From Mesorhizobium loti (GTDB taxonomy: Bacteria; Pseudomonadota; Alphaproteobacteria; Rhizobiales; Rhizobiaceae): a stretch of 64,000 nucleotides of DNA. The translations under genes and the position numbers were made by a program. The notes under the pieces were generated by a model. It did not search any database, was not told the origin of the DNA, and saw nothing but the letters and a program-made list of their open reading frames with translations. This document shows positions 56,107 to 64,000 of this stretch, piece by piece. Position 1 is the first letter of the stretch; each line of letters starts with the position of its first letter. Location: the NCBI RefSeq assembly GCF_002858745.1, contig NZ_PJRO01000002.1, positions 186,001 to 250,000 of the forward strand, read 5' to 3'.

Positions 56107-56504
56107 GCCGAAGCTCCGCTGACAGCTATGGCGCAGGTAACGGCGCCTGTGATGAGGCGCGGTCCCAGCAGGCGCGCATCCTTGCCTGCCGCCGCGAGCG
56201 CCGCGCTTTCCGAAACGGATGACGAGCCGGCAACAGCGAGGGAAATGTCGGAGCGGGTGAGGGTGTCTTGGGCATTTTCCCCATCAGCGCCTTCGACGAC
56301 GATCACCTCGAGGCCAAGCTGGCGGGCAGCGGCAAAGATGGCTGCCTCGTCCTGCTTGAAAGTGGTGGTGGCGAGTGCGGAAAGTGCTGCACGATCGAGG
56401 TCGTGGCTGCGAAGTGCTGCGTCTACCGCCGCCACAACATCGGCCGCGTCGACGCCTCTGCGGCAGCCTATTCCCGCAACGATCATGGCTTGATCCAGCT
56501 CCAT
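56103..56504 (-). CDS. cobE: CobE / CbiG C-terminal-like protein
   Basis: A 133-residue protein equivalent to the C-terminal domain of CbiG, found as a separate gene in aerobic cobalamin clusters. Family features: [20 protein letters not shown] at the start, [21 protein letters not shown], and [15 protein letters not shown]. CobE is needed for full cobalamin synthesis in some species but its exact reaction is not settled. It overlaps cobL by 22 bases and cobM by four. Confidence 0.9.
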   Translation of the reverse strand: MELDQAMIVAGIGCRRGVDAADVVAAVDAALRSHDLDRAALSALATTTFKQDEAAIFAAARQLGLEVIVVEGADGENAQDTLTRSDISLAVAGSSSVSESAALAAAGKDARLLGPRLITGAVTCAIAVSGASA

Positions 56505-57718
56505 TGCGTTACCGGCAGTGCTGGGCGCCAGGCCTGCATGGTGCCGACGGGAGCAGCGCGCGAAATGCCGATGCGGGTCAGCGTGCCGCCCAGTTCTGCC
56601 TGGCGAGCGACCAGCAACGCCTCCATCTCGAGTGTCACGGCATTGGCCACGCAGCGTCCGCCAGATGGCAACGCTTTCAGGGCAGCATCGAACACGCCAG
56701 CATCAGTGCCGCCGCCGCCGATGAAGATGACGTCGGGCGCCGGCAGGCCGGCCAATGCCTTCGGTGCCTCGCCTTCGACCACCGCCAGCCCAGGCACGCC
56801 GAAGGCGGATGCATTGCGCTGGATACGCTCGGCACGCTCGGCATTGGCCTCGACGGCGACGGCGCGCAGCGAAGGATGCGCCAGCATCCATTCTATGGCG
56901 ACGGTACCCGAGCCCGCACCGATGTCCCACAGCACTTCGCCGTGGCGCGGTGCCAACGCCGACAGCGTCATGGCGCGCACTTCGCGTTTGGTGATCTGGC
57001 CATCGGTCTCGAACAAGTCATCGGGGAGACCAGACGCCAAGGTCAGGATGCGCGCCTGCGCTTCCGATTCAATTTCGAACGCCAGCACATTGAGCGGATT
57101 GATGTTTTTGATATTGAAATCACCGGCGCGGGCACTGCGGACGACTTCGTCCGGTCCGCCCAAAGCCTCCAGTACAGTCAGCCGGGTCGGTCCGAAACCA
57201 AGTTCCGAAAGCAGCGCCGCCACTTTGCTTGGCGCCACGCCGTCAGAGGTCAACGCCAAGATCCTGGCGCCGGGATGCAGCAACGGCCGGACCAGGTCGA
57301 GCGGGCGGCCATGCAGGGAAATCGTCTCGATGTCCTGCAGCGCCCAGCCGAGCCGCGAGGCAGCGAGCGCGATGGAAGAGGGAGCAGGCACAACCACCAT
57401 GTCGGCAGCCGCGACCTTGCGCGCCAGTGTCACGCCAACGCCGTGGAAGAAGGGATCGCCGGACGCGAGCACGCAGACGCGTCGACCGGCGCGGTCGAGA
57501 ACCGCTTCCATTTCCGGATCGAAAGGTATCGGCCACTGATGCATCTCGCCGGTGACGAGGGAACCGGCGAGGTCGAAATGGCGTTTGCCGCCGAAGACGA
57601 ACTCGGCGTCCGCAATCAGCCGCTTGGCCTCGTCGCCCAGACCCGCTACACCGTCCTCGCCGATGCCGACAATGGCAAGCCAGGCTGGCAAGGCGTGCGT
57701 TTCTTTCTCAGCAGGCAT
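56483..57718 (-). CDS. cobL: Precorrin-6B C5,15-methyltransferase (decarboxylating)
   Basis: A 411-residue two-domain enzyme. The N-terminal half (~12-205) is a CbiE-like tetrapyrrole methylase (AIVGIGEDGVAGLGDEA, VLASGDPFFHGVGVTLA); the C-terminal half (~235-400) is a CbiT-like methyltransferase/decarboxylase with ITKREVRAMTLSALAPRHGE, WDIGAGSGTVAIEWM (SAM loop) and IFIGGGGTDAGVFDAAL. It methylates C5 and C15 and removes the acetate carboxyl on ring C. The start ATG (57716-57718) overlaps or abuts the start of divergent cobK, so both promoters must lie inside the other's coding region. A frame-open start at 57829 would extend into cobK and is rejected. Confidence 0.94.
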   Translation of the reverse strand: MPAEKETHALPAWLAIVGIGEDGVAGLGDEAKRLIADAEFVFGGKRHFDLAGSLVTGEMHQWPIPFDPEMEAVLDRAGRRVCVLASGDPFFHGVGVTLARKVAAADMVVVPAPSSIALAASRLGWALQDIETISLHGRPLDLVRPLLHPGARILALTSDGVAPSKVAALLSELGFGPTRLTVLEALGGPDEVVRSARAGDFNIKNINPLNVLAFEIESEAQARILTLASGLPDDLFETDGQITKREVRAMTLSALAPRHGEVLWDIGAGSGTVAIEWMLAHPSLRAVAVEANAERAERIQRNASAFGVPGLAVVEGEAPKALAGLPAPDVIFIGGGGTDAGVFDAALKALPSGGRCVANAVTLEMEALLVARQAELGGTLTRIGISRAAPVGTMQAWRPALPVTQWSWIKP

Positions 57719-57719
57719 G

Positions 57720-58487
57720 ATGTCCCACCGCATTCTCATTCTGGGCGGAACGACCGAAGCCAGGCAACTGGCTGGCCAGCTGGTGGCAAAACCCGATATC
57801 GAGCTGATCCTTTCGCTGGCGGGCCGCACCGAAAATCCGGTTGCCCAGCAGGTGCCGACGCGGGTCGGCGGTTTCGGTGGCGCCGAAGGCCTGGCGGCCT
57901 ATCTGAAGCACATCGAGGCCGACCTGCTGATCGATGCGACGCATCCTTACGCGGCGCGCATTTCCGCCAATGCGGCCACAGCCGCGCAGCTTGCCGGCGT
58001 GCCGATCCTGGCGTTGCGCCGTCCCGGCTGGGAGCGGCGGGAGGGCGATCGCTGGACGGAAGTGGATGATGCTGCCGCTGCTGCCGTCGCGTTGGGTCTC
58101 ATCGCTCGACGTGTTTTCCTGGCGCTCGGACGCCAGGAGGTCGGCGCCTTCGAAGCCGCCGCGCAACATCACTATCTGCTGCGTAGCGTCGACCCTGTCG
58201 AGCCACCGCTTGGTGTTCCCCATGTCGACTATCTGCTGGCGCGAGGACCCTTCCGTGAGGCGGATGAGTATCAACTGCTGGTCGAACACCACATCGACGT
58301 CATGGTTTCCAAGAACAGCGGCGGCGAGGCGACCTATGGCAAGATCGCCGCAGCGCGGGCGCTCGGCATCGAGGTGGTGATGATCCGCAGGCCGGTTCTG
58401 CCGACGGTCCCTTCGGCGCCCAACATCCCGGAGCTGCTCGCCATCGTCGATCATTCCCTGCGTCCCGTTGCAGAGCGCGGCGTGTAG
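57720..58487 (+). CDS. cobK: Precorrin-6A reductase
   Basis: A 255-residue NADPH-dependent reductase acting on precorrin-6A in corrin ring formation. Family markers: HRILILGGTTEARQLAGQL at the N-terminus, LIDATHPYAARISANAA near 75-92, VFLALGRQEVGAF, ARGPF and MVSKNSGGEATYGKIAAARA near 200. It is the only cob gene on the plus strand. Two adjacent ATGs (57717 and 57720) are possible; AGG lies just upstream. Its 3' end overlaps the convergent cobJ by 37 bases. Confidence 0.94.
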   Translation: MSHRILILGGTTEARQLAGQLVAKPDIELILSLAGRTENPVAQQVPTRVGGFGGAEGLAAYLKHIEADLLIDATHPYAARISANAATAAQLAGVPILALRRPGWERREGDRWTEVDDAAAAAVALGLIARRVFLALGRQEVGAFEAAAQHHYLLRSVDPVEPPLGVPHVDYLLARGPFREADEYQLLVEHHIDVMVSKNSGGEATYGKIAAARALGIEVVMIRRPVLPTVPSAPNIPELLAIVDHSLRPVAERGV

Positions 58488-59215
58488 ACCAGCACCGGCT
58501 TGCCGCTACGCTTGATGATACGGGTTTCGGGCGATCCGATGATGACGCAGGTTGCCATATCCGCCATGTCGGCCCTGGCGAACGCCAGTGAAGCGACTTC
58601 GATGCGCTCGTCCGGGCGGCCAGCCGCGCGGCCAAAAATCACCGGCGTAGTGCCTGGCAAGACGGCGGCGAGTGCCTCGAAGGCGCGTCCAAGCTGCCAG
58701 GGGCGCGCCTTGCTGATCGGATTGTAGAGGGCGATCACGAAACCGGCGCCGGCTGCCGCAAGCAGCCTCAACTCGATCAGATCCCAGGGCTTCAGATTGT
58801 CGGACAACGAGATGGCGCAGAAATCGTGGCCGAGCGGAGCGCCGGCACGAGCTGCCACGGCCAGCATGGCGGTAACGCCCGGCACGATCTGCAGGTCGAT
58901 GTCGCGCCATTCGGCCGGGCCATCCTCGATCGCCTCGCACACCGCGGCGGCCATCGCAAAGACGCCTGGATCACCGCCGGAGACGACAGCCACCGCATGG
59001 CCGTCCGCCGCCTTGACGATCGCTTCCTTGGCGCGCGCCAGTTCCTCGCGATTGTCGGAAGCGATCGGGGTTTGGTGCGGCTTCAGTTCGAGCCGGTCGA
59101 CATAAGGCTTGTAGCCATAGAAGAACTCGGCCTGCGCGACCGCATGGTTCGCTTCCGGGGTGACCTGGTCGGCATTGCCGGGGCCAAGGCCGATGACGAA
59201 GAGGCGGCCGCTCAT
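58451..59215 (-). CDS. cobJ: Precorrin-3B C17-methyltransferase
   Basis: A 254-residue SAM-dependent enzyme that methylates C17 and drives ring contraction of precorrin-3B to precorrin-4. Tetrapyrrole methylase motifs: LFVIGLGPGNADQVTPEANH, YGYKPYVDRL, AVVSGGDPGVFAMAAAV, IVPGVTAMLAVAARAGAPLG, and IALYNPISKARPWQLGRAF. It starts at a four-base overlap with cobI and its 3' end runs 37 bases into the opposite-strand cobK. Confidence 0.95.
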   Translation of the reverse strand: MSGRLFVIGLGPGNADQVTPEANHAVAQAEFFYGYKPYVDRLELKPHQTPIASDNREELARAKEAIVKAADGHAVAVVSGGDPGVFAMAAAVCEAIEDGPAEWRDIDLQIVPGVTAMLAVAARAGAPLGHDFCAISLSDNLKPWDLIELRLLAAAGAGFVIALYNPISKARPWQLGRAFEALAAVLPGTTPVIFGRAAGRPDERIEVASLAFARADMADMATCVIIGSPETRIIKRSGKPVLVYTPRSATGRRE

Positions 59216-59961
59216 AGGCTGGCCTCCGGGCGCCCGGACCAGCCCGCCACCAGCACCACGGCGAAGTAGGGCGCCTTGTCGTCTTGCTTGTCCTGCAACC
59301 GCATCGAGACCGACCCTGGCATGGTGCCGCGTTCGACATAGACGGCGCGCGCGAGCTTGCCGGTGGCATCCAGCGCGCGACGGATCTTCGGCAGGTTGCG
59401 GCCGACCTTCATGATGACGGCGGCGTCGGTGTCGGCCAGCCGGCGCGTCAGTTCGAACTCGCTCATCGTGCCGGGCAAGACGGTCAGCACATCGTCACCT
59501 TGCACGATCGGCAGTCCGTTGGCCGACCAGCAGCCGGACATCGCCGTCACGCCAGGAATGACTTCGGTCGGGTAGCGATGCGCGAGACGGACATGCAGGT
59601 GCATGTACGAACCATAGAAGAGCGGATCGCCTTCGGAGAGGATAGCGACGGTGCGGCCCTGATCGAGATGTTGGGCAACCTTGGCTGCGGAGTCCTCGTA
59701 AAAGCCGGTGATCGCAGCCTTGTAGTCGTCGCTGTCCTTGTCGATTTCGATGGTCACCGGGTAGACCAGCGGCAATTCTATCCAGTCTGGGCGATAATGA
59801 GCGCCGACGATGGTGCGGGCATTGCCGTTGGCGCCGCGCTTGGAAAAATGCGCCACCACATCTGCCTCGGCCAGCGCGCGCACGGCCTTCAGCGTCATCA
59901 ATTCGGGATCGCCGGGGCCGGTGCCAACACCGATGAGGCGGCCTTTTGCCAGCGCGCTCAC
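59212..59961 (-). CDS. cobI: Precorrin-2 C20-methyltransferase
   Basis: A 249-residue SAM-dependent enzyme that makes precorrin-3A by methylating C20. Seen: LIGVGTGPGDPELMTLKAVR, VVAHFSKRGANGNARTI, VAILSEGDPLFYGSYMHLH, EVIPGVTAMSGCWSANGLPI, and VIMKVGRNLPKIRRAL. The full family pattern and length are present. Four-base overlaps join it to cobH upstream and cobJ downstream. Confidence 0.95.
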   Translation of the reverse strand: MSALAKGRLIGVGTGPGDPELMTLKAVRALAEADVVAHFSKRGANGNARTIVGAHYRPDWIELPLVYPVTIEIDKDSDDYKAAITGFYEDSAAKVAQHLDQGRTVAILSEGDPLFYGSYMHLHVRLAHRYPTEVIPGVTAMSGCWSANGLPIVQGDDVLTVLPGTMSEFELTRRLADTDAAVIMKVGRNLPKIRRALDATGKLARAVYVERGTMPGSVSMRLQDKQDDKAPYFAVVLVAGWSGRPEASL

Positions 59962-60590
59962 AGGCCAGGCCTCGCCAGCGAATTCAGCGCGGCGGCGGTC
60001 ATGGCACTACCACCCAGTCGACCGCGTACGATCGCAAACGGCACACCGTAGGAATTCTCGGCCAGCGCGTCCTTGGATTCGGCTGCGCCGACAAATCCAA
60101 CCGGCATGCCGATGATCGCGGCCGGTTTCGGCGCACCGTCGCGCAGTTTTTCCAGCAGATAAAACAGCGCTGTCGGCGCGTTGCCGATGGCAACCACTGC
60201 GCCGGCAAGCCGATCGGTCCACAGGTCGATTGCGGCAGCCGAGCGTGTGTTGCCTATCGCCTTGGCGATTTCGGCAGTGCGGGGATCGCGCAGCATACAG
60301 ACCACGTCGTTGCCGGCCGGCAGGCGGGCACGGGTGACGCCATGCGACACCATTTCGGCGTCGCACAGGATCGGCGCGCCTGATTTGAGCGCATCGCGTG
60401 CAGCAGTGGCGAAATCGGACGAAAAGACGAAATGCCGTGCCGCTTCGACCTGGCCGCAGGCATGGATCATGCGGATGGCAATGTCGGCTTCAGCGTCGGA
60501 GAAGCGCGACAAATCGGCTTCGGCACGGATGATGGCAAAGGAGCGCTCGTAGATGGCGTTGCCGTCATGAATGTAGTCGTAGGCAGCCAT
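59958..60590 (-). CDS. cobH: Precorrin-8X methylmutase
   Basis: A 210-residue enzyme that moves the C11 methyl group to C12, giving hydrogenobyrinic acid. With ATG 60590 the active-site histidine of RMIHACGQVEAARHF falls at His43, the position I recall for P. denitrificans CobH, and the length equals that enzyme. Other markers are ILCDAEMVSHGVTRAR and IGMPVGFVGAAESKDAL. A TTG at 60596 overlapping the cobG stop (TTGA) is an alternative start two codons earlier. Confidence 0.95.
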   Translation of the reverse strand: MAAYDYIHDGNAIYERSFAIIRAEADLSRFSDAEADIAIRMIHACGQVEAARHFVFSSDFATAARDALKSGAPILCDAEMVSHGVTRARLPAGNDVVCMLRDPRTAEIAKAIGNTRSAAAIDLWTDRLAGAVVAIGNAPTALFYLLEKLRDGAPKPAAIIGMPVGFVGAAESKDALAENSYGVPFAIVRGRLGGSAMTAAALNSLARPGL

Positions 60591-60592
60591 AC

Positions 60593-61927
60593 TCAATCCG
60601 TACTCAATCTCGCGAAGGCGTCGGTGATCGCCGCTTCGCCCAGCCGGGCAAGGGAGGCGGCGAATGTTTCGTTGCTGTGCCTGGCGCTGTCGGCCAGCTC
60701 AGCGACGCGGCCAAGGCCGCGTGCGGCTTCATATCGCGGGCTGTATCGGGGCGGAAGAGCCTTCGCCGTCCCGTCCACGACAAGTCCGGCTCCGTTTTCG
60801 CCGCCGACCAATGTGAGCGCCGCAGTCGCCGGGTGTGCGCAGCCCTTGGCGCAGCCGGAAATATGCAAGGTGAAAGAGCCGTCGAGCAAGCCGGCATGGT
60901 TGGACGCAACCGTTTCGGCAACCTCGCGTGTCGCGATCCGGCCGGAGGCGCAGGCGGGTTCGCCCGGGCAGGCCGCGATGTGCAGACGCGGGTCGGCGAC
61001 GTCGGTCACGAAGCCAAACGTGCTGGCTGCCTGCTGCAGGTCGGCACAGACTTTCTTGGTCAGGCCCATGAACAGAAGCGTGCGTTGCGGCGCCGGGCGG
61101 ATTTCCTCGGTACCGCGTGCGGCCGCTTCCGTGCAGAGTTTCGCAATCCGTTCCGCGGGCATCGAGCCGAAAGGCAGGGCGATGCCGACCGTAGAAGCGT
61201 GATTAACGAGAGACAGGATTCCTATGGGAATAGAATCGGTTGGGTGACGTCGTTCAGATAGCGATGCAGCGCTGCCGGACGTCATGGTGAATGGGTGGGT
61301 TAAGTCACGCGCACGACTTTCGCGACCTTTCGCTGCAACGGCTTGAAGGATCGCCAATGCCGCCTCGCATGCGCCTGCTTCATCCAGCAAAGCCTGCGGC
61401 CGCGCGGTGATCGCCGTTCCGCCAGTCGAGAGCTGCCATCTCGTGCTGCCGCGTTCTGGGATCGCGACGAGCCGGATGTCGGCCAGGACCGCGTCCAGAC
61501 TGACAGCTCCGCCGCCGTCGACGACAACGGAGACTTTCGGTCCGAGCTTGCTGGGCAGATCGGTTTTTGCGATCGCGGCGCGGATCGCCTCGGCCAGCGG
61601 GCGCGGGTCGGCGATCTCCTGCTGGTCGAGCCCGGCCAGGGGGCCAGTTTCGACGGGAACACCGGTTCGCACGACAATGCCCAGTGCGTTCACTTCAATG
61701 GCGAGCTGGCCGGCGCTTGCGGCGGTCAGGCCGCGGATCTGGATCGAACCGCGCGCGGTAATTTCCATGATGCCGTTGCCGTGTCTCGCGGCGGATTCCG
61801 AGAGTCCGATCAGAGCCTTGGGAGAAAGTCCTCCAGCAACCGGATTGAGCCGCACCAAAAGCCCGTCGCCAGTCTGCATCGGTGTCGACAAGGCGGGGCA
61901 AGCACCGCGGCGCTGGAAGGCATTCAT
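60593..61927 (-). CDS. cobG: Precorrin-3B synthase (oxygen-dependent)
   Basis: A 444-residue iron-sulfur monooxygenase of the sulfite/nitrite reductase-like fold that hydroxylates precorrin-3A at C20 with O2, the step that marks the aerobic pathway. Two ferredoxin-like repeats (GLLVRLNPVAGGLSPKALIG and the second half around 230-300) and the cluster-binding cysteines in AACPGEPACASG and LHISGCAKGCAHPA are visible. It overlaps cobN by four bases and is followed by cobH. Its presence, with CobN, shows this organism makes B12 by the aerobic route. Confidence 0.95.
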   Translation of the reverse strand: MNAFQRRGACPALSTPMQTGDGLLVRLNPVAGGLSPKALIGLSESAARHGNGIMEITARGSIQIRGLTAASAGQLAIEVNALGIVVRTGVPVETGPLAGLDQQEIADPRPLAEAIRAAIAKTDLPSKLGPKVSVVVDGGGAVSLDAVLADIRLVAIPERGSTRWQLSTGGTAITARPQALLDEAGACEAALAILQAVAAKGRESRARDLTHPFTMTSGSAASLSERRHPTDSIPIGILSLVNHASTVGIALPFGSMPAERIAKLCTEAAARGTEEIRPAPQRTLLFMGLTKKVCADLQQAASTFGFVTDVADPRLHIAACPGEPACASGRIATREVAETVASNHAGLLDGSFTLHISGCAKGCAHPATAALTLVGGENGAGLVVDGTAKALPPRYSPRYEAARGLGRVAELADSARHSNETFAASLARLGEAAITDAFARLSTD

Positions 61928-64000
61928 TCCGCCGCCTCCGCTCCCTTTGGCACATGGCCCTGGGCTTCAGCAATCAACGCGGCAAGATCGTCGTCGACCG
62001 AATTGCGCAGCGGATGCCAAAGGCCGCGCCGTCTGGCCGACTGGAAGCGCTCGGCGATGAATTTGGCCGCCTGCGGGTTCTCTGCCAGCAGAAAGGCGCG
62101 TACCGCCTCGTCGCCCAGATAGGCATCGTGCACGGTGCCTATCAGATGGCCGGCAATAGCGTGCGTGGTCTCGGCGAAGCCGATCAGGCGGTCGACCGTT
62201 TCAGCGAATTCGGAGGCGCCACGCGGTCCGTGCCGCATCTGCCCCTCGATGAAACGGCGGTTGATGGCGCGGGCCCGTACCACGCGCGTTACGGCTTCCG
62301 ATACGGAGCGCGGTCTGGGCTTTGCGGGATCGGTGGTGTCGAGAACAATGACGTCGGCGCTTTTGCCAAGTGCGGCAACAGCTGCCGCGAAGCCACCGAT
62401 GAAAGCGACATCGGCTGAACCTTCAAGGATGTCGCGGCCTGGATCGTCGCCGGTGTGGACAAGCAAATCGGCCTCCGCGATGCGGCCGGCAAAGGCGCCG
62501 GGCGCAGCGGAGCCTTCGCCTTCTGCGCCGCCATAGGCATGCGAGCCCGCTTCGAGATAGGCACGGCCAAGCTCTTCGCGGTGTTCCCATTCGCCGCCGG
62601 CAAGCATCGCCTCCAGGCCTGCGCCGTAAGTGCCGGGCGAAGAGCCGAAGATGCGCGGTTCGAGCCGGCCAGCCGCGCGCGTCGCTGCAGCAAGCGGGTT
62701 TTCGCTGTCGTCCTCGTCGCGCTGGGCGACCGCACGCGCCGCTGCGTCGATCAACGCGATCTGGGTCGGAAACATGTCGCGGAACAGGCCGGAAATGCGC
62801 CAGGTGACGTCGACGCGCGGCCGTCCGAGTGTGGCGGGCGGCAGCACCTCGATGCCGGTGACGCGACCGGTGCCGGCATCCCATTGCGGTCGGCATCCCA
62901 TCAGCGCCAGGCCCTGCGCGATTTCTTCGCCGCCAGTGCGCAAGGACGCCGAGCCCCAGAGATCAATGACCAGAGAACGAGGCCAGTCGCCATGGCTTTG
63001 CATGTAGCTCACCACGATCTCGTCGGCTGCGGCCTTGCCGAGGTCGAAGGCGGTCGGCGTCGGCATGGTGCGCGGATCGGCAGTGAACAGGTTGCGGCCG
63101 GTCGGCAGGACGTCGGTGCGGCCACGCGCGGGCGCGCCTGCCGGACCAGCGGTGATATGGCGGCCGTCGAGGGAAGCGAGCAGCGCCGCCTTCTCGTTGG
63201 CCGCGCTTTGCAGGCGCAGCGGGTCGACTTCTCCGTCCGGAGCACGGCCATAGATATGCAGGCCGTCCTTGATCGCGAAATCCTTGAGATCGCACAGCCA
63301 GGCGTCGATGCGGCGCAGCGCCTCATCGGGCGCATCGGTTTTAGCCACACCGGCTTCCGAGGCGAGGCCGGTTTTCGCAGCCGTTTCGACGATCAGCTTC
63401 GCCAACCGGTCGCGCCGGCGGCGGTCGAGACCGTCGGCCTGAGCATATTCATCAACCAGCCGCTCAAGCTCCTGCTGGTGATCGTCCAGGCCGGCGCCGG
63501 TCAACGGTGGTGGCAGATGGCCGAGGGTGACTGCGGCGATGCGGCGCTTGGCTTGCGCCGCCTCGCCAGGATTGGAGACGATGAAAGGATAGATCACCGG
63601 CAGCGCGCCGGTGACGATTTCCGGGAAACAGTTTTGGCCAAGAGCGACTGTCTTTCCGGGCAGCCACTCCAGGGTGCCATGCGCGCCGACATGGACGATC
63701 GCATGCACGGCAAGTGATTTCTGCAGCCACAGGCCGAAGGCGACCAGTTCGTGACGCGGCGGCAGCGTCGGATCGTGATAGTCGGCGCGGCGGTCGGCGG
63801 AGCGGCCACGGTCCGGCGCCAGAGCCACGGTGACATTGCCAAACGTCGCTGCGCGGAAAGGAAAGTGAGGCGACGCAGCTTCGCCCCATGCATCGAGGAC
63901 CGTCTGCAGCGCGTCTGCCGGCAGGCTTCTGGAAAGCGCAGCATAATCGTGCGCTGTGAGATATTCGCCACTTTGTTCCAGAAGCTCGAGCAATCCACGC
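61924..64000 (-). CDS. cobN: Cobaltochelatase subunit CobN, C-terminal part (partial)
   Basis: The C-terminal ~692 residues of the large ATP-dependent cobaltochelatase subunit, which binds hydrogenobyrinic acid a,c-diamide and inserts cobalt together with CobS-CobT AAA proteins. Seen: VHVGAHGTLEWLPGKTVALG, YPFIVSNPGEAAQAKRR, LPTGRNLFTADPRTMPT, VIDLWGSASLRTGGEEIAQG, VDVTWRISGLFRDMFPTQIA, and FGSSPGTYGAGLEAML, all hallmark CobN/BchH blocks. The N-terminus lies beyond position 64000; the frame is open to the edge. It is the upstream-most cob gene visible, so the operon promoter and any cobalamin riboswitch would be outside the window. Confidence 0.96.
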   Translation of the reverse strand, partial: RGLLELLEQSGEYLTAHDYAALSRSLPADALQTVLDAWGEAASPHFPFRAATFGNVTVALAPDRGRSADRRADYHDPTLPPRHELVAFGLWLQKSLAVHAIVHVGAHGTLEWLPGKTVALGQNCFPEIVTGALPVIYPFIVSNPGEAAQAKRRIAAVTLGHLPPPLTGAGLDDHQQELERLVDEYAQADGLDRRRRDRLAKLIVETAAKTGLASEAGVAKTDAPDEALRRIDAWLCDLKDFAIKDGLHIYGRAPDGEVDPLRLQSAANEKAALLASLDGRHITAGPAGAPARGRTDVLPTGRNLFTADPRTMPTPTAFDLGKAAADEIVVSYMQSHGDWPRSLVIDLWGSASLRTGGEEIAQGLALMGCRPQWDAGTGRVTGIEVLPPATLGRPRVDVTWRISGLFRDMFPTQIALIDAAARAVAQRDEDDSENPLAAATRAAGRLEPRIFGSSPGTYGAGLEAMLAGGEWEHREELGRAYLEAGSHAYGGAEGEGSAAPGAFAGRIAEADLLVHTGDDPGRDILEGSADVAFIGGFAAAVAALGKSADVIVLDTTDPAKPRPRSVSEAVTRVVRARAINRRFIEGQMRHGPRGASEFAETVDRLIGFAETTHAIAGHLIGTVHDAYLGDEAVRAFLLAENPQAAKFIAERFQSARRRGLWHPLRNSVDDDLAALIAEAQGHVPKGAEAAE

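Noticed and set aside
62455..63717. A 420-codon plus-strand frame
   Set aside because: Antisense to cobN, whose conserved blocks are unmistakable.

Overview
The window reads as chromosomal DNA of a Rhizobiales alphaproteobacterium, most likely Mesorhizobium or a close relative. The grounds are uniformly high GC, a 5-aminolevulinate synthase (HemA, the C4 haem route), the oxygen-dependent CobG/CobN-type cobalamin pathway, a BA14K-like protein, and several copies of short palindromic intergenic elements of the rhizobial type. This placement is inference; no 16S rRNA gene is present. About 51 protein genes and one tRNA-Lys are supported. No transposase, integrase, CRISPR array, plasmid origin or phage gene was seen.

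Layout. 1-2693 (minus): a CbrA-like transporter/histidine-kinase fusion cut by the window edge. 2.9-6.2 kb (plus): MscL, a class I aminotransferase, branched-chain aminotransferase IlvE and a small membrane protein. 6.2-9.1 kb (minus): an exported protein ending in a SecD-head-like domain, then HemA with a perfect FNR/FixK box upstream. 9.4-15.2 kb (plus): GalE-like epimerase, DadA-like oxidoreductase, membrane-anchored M19 dipeptidase, gamma-glutamyltransferase. 15.3-20.4 kb: an RND efflux pump operon divergent from its TetR-type regulator, with two matching operator-like palindromes between them. 20.5-25.1 kb: a small membrane protein, an MFS transporter, a GFA-family protein, an FMN reductase and a RecD-like helicase. 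25.3-29.5 kb: a large autotransporter with a tandemly duplicated passenger segment. 29.5-33.3 kb: PP2C-like phosphatase, PdxJ, Kup. 33.4-38.8 kb: RutB-like amidohydrolase, a flavin monooxygenase, MFS transporter with divergent LysR regulator, and an acetyltransferase. 39-44.2 kb: TetR regulator, IlvC, BA14K-like protein, an endonuclease/phosphatase-fold protein, NUDIX protein, cupin. 44.2-47.5 kb (minus): a split MacA/MacB-type ABC exporter. 47.6-51.3 kb: PhzF-like protein, tRNA-Lys(CTT), and a relatively AT-rich stretch with a DUF2806-like gene. 51.4-64 kb: a cobalamin cluster.

The cobalamin cluster is the most coherent pathway. In the direction of transcription (minus strand) the order is cobN (partial)-G-H-I-J, then cobL-E-M-A-B, then the nucleotide-loop genes cobS and cobT. 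Most junctions are 4-nt start/stop overlaps. cobK alone is on the plus strand, wedged between cobJ and cobL. Together they cover uroporphyrinogen III methylation (CobA), ring contraction and methylation (CobI, G, J, M, K, L, H), a,c-amidation (CobB), cobalt insertion (CobN) and lower-ligand assembly (CobT, CobS). cobF and the later genes (cobO, cobQ, cobD, cobC, cobP) are not in the window.

The most notable non-coding signal is a mosaic palindromic element of about 100 bp in four fuller copies. Its outer edge, TAGAGC, supplies the TAG stop codon of at least five separate genes. Others are the twin operator pair of the efflux locus, the FixK-type box of hemA, and a nested hairpin near 22.1 kb that may be a terminator or the end of a small RNA.
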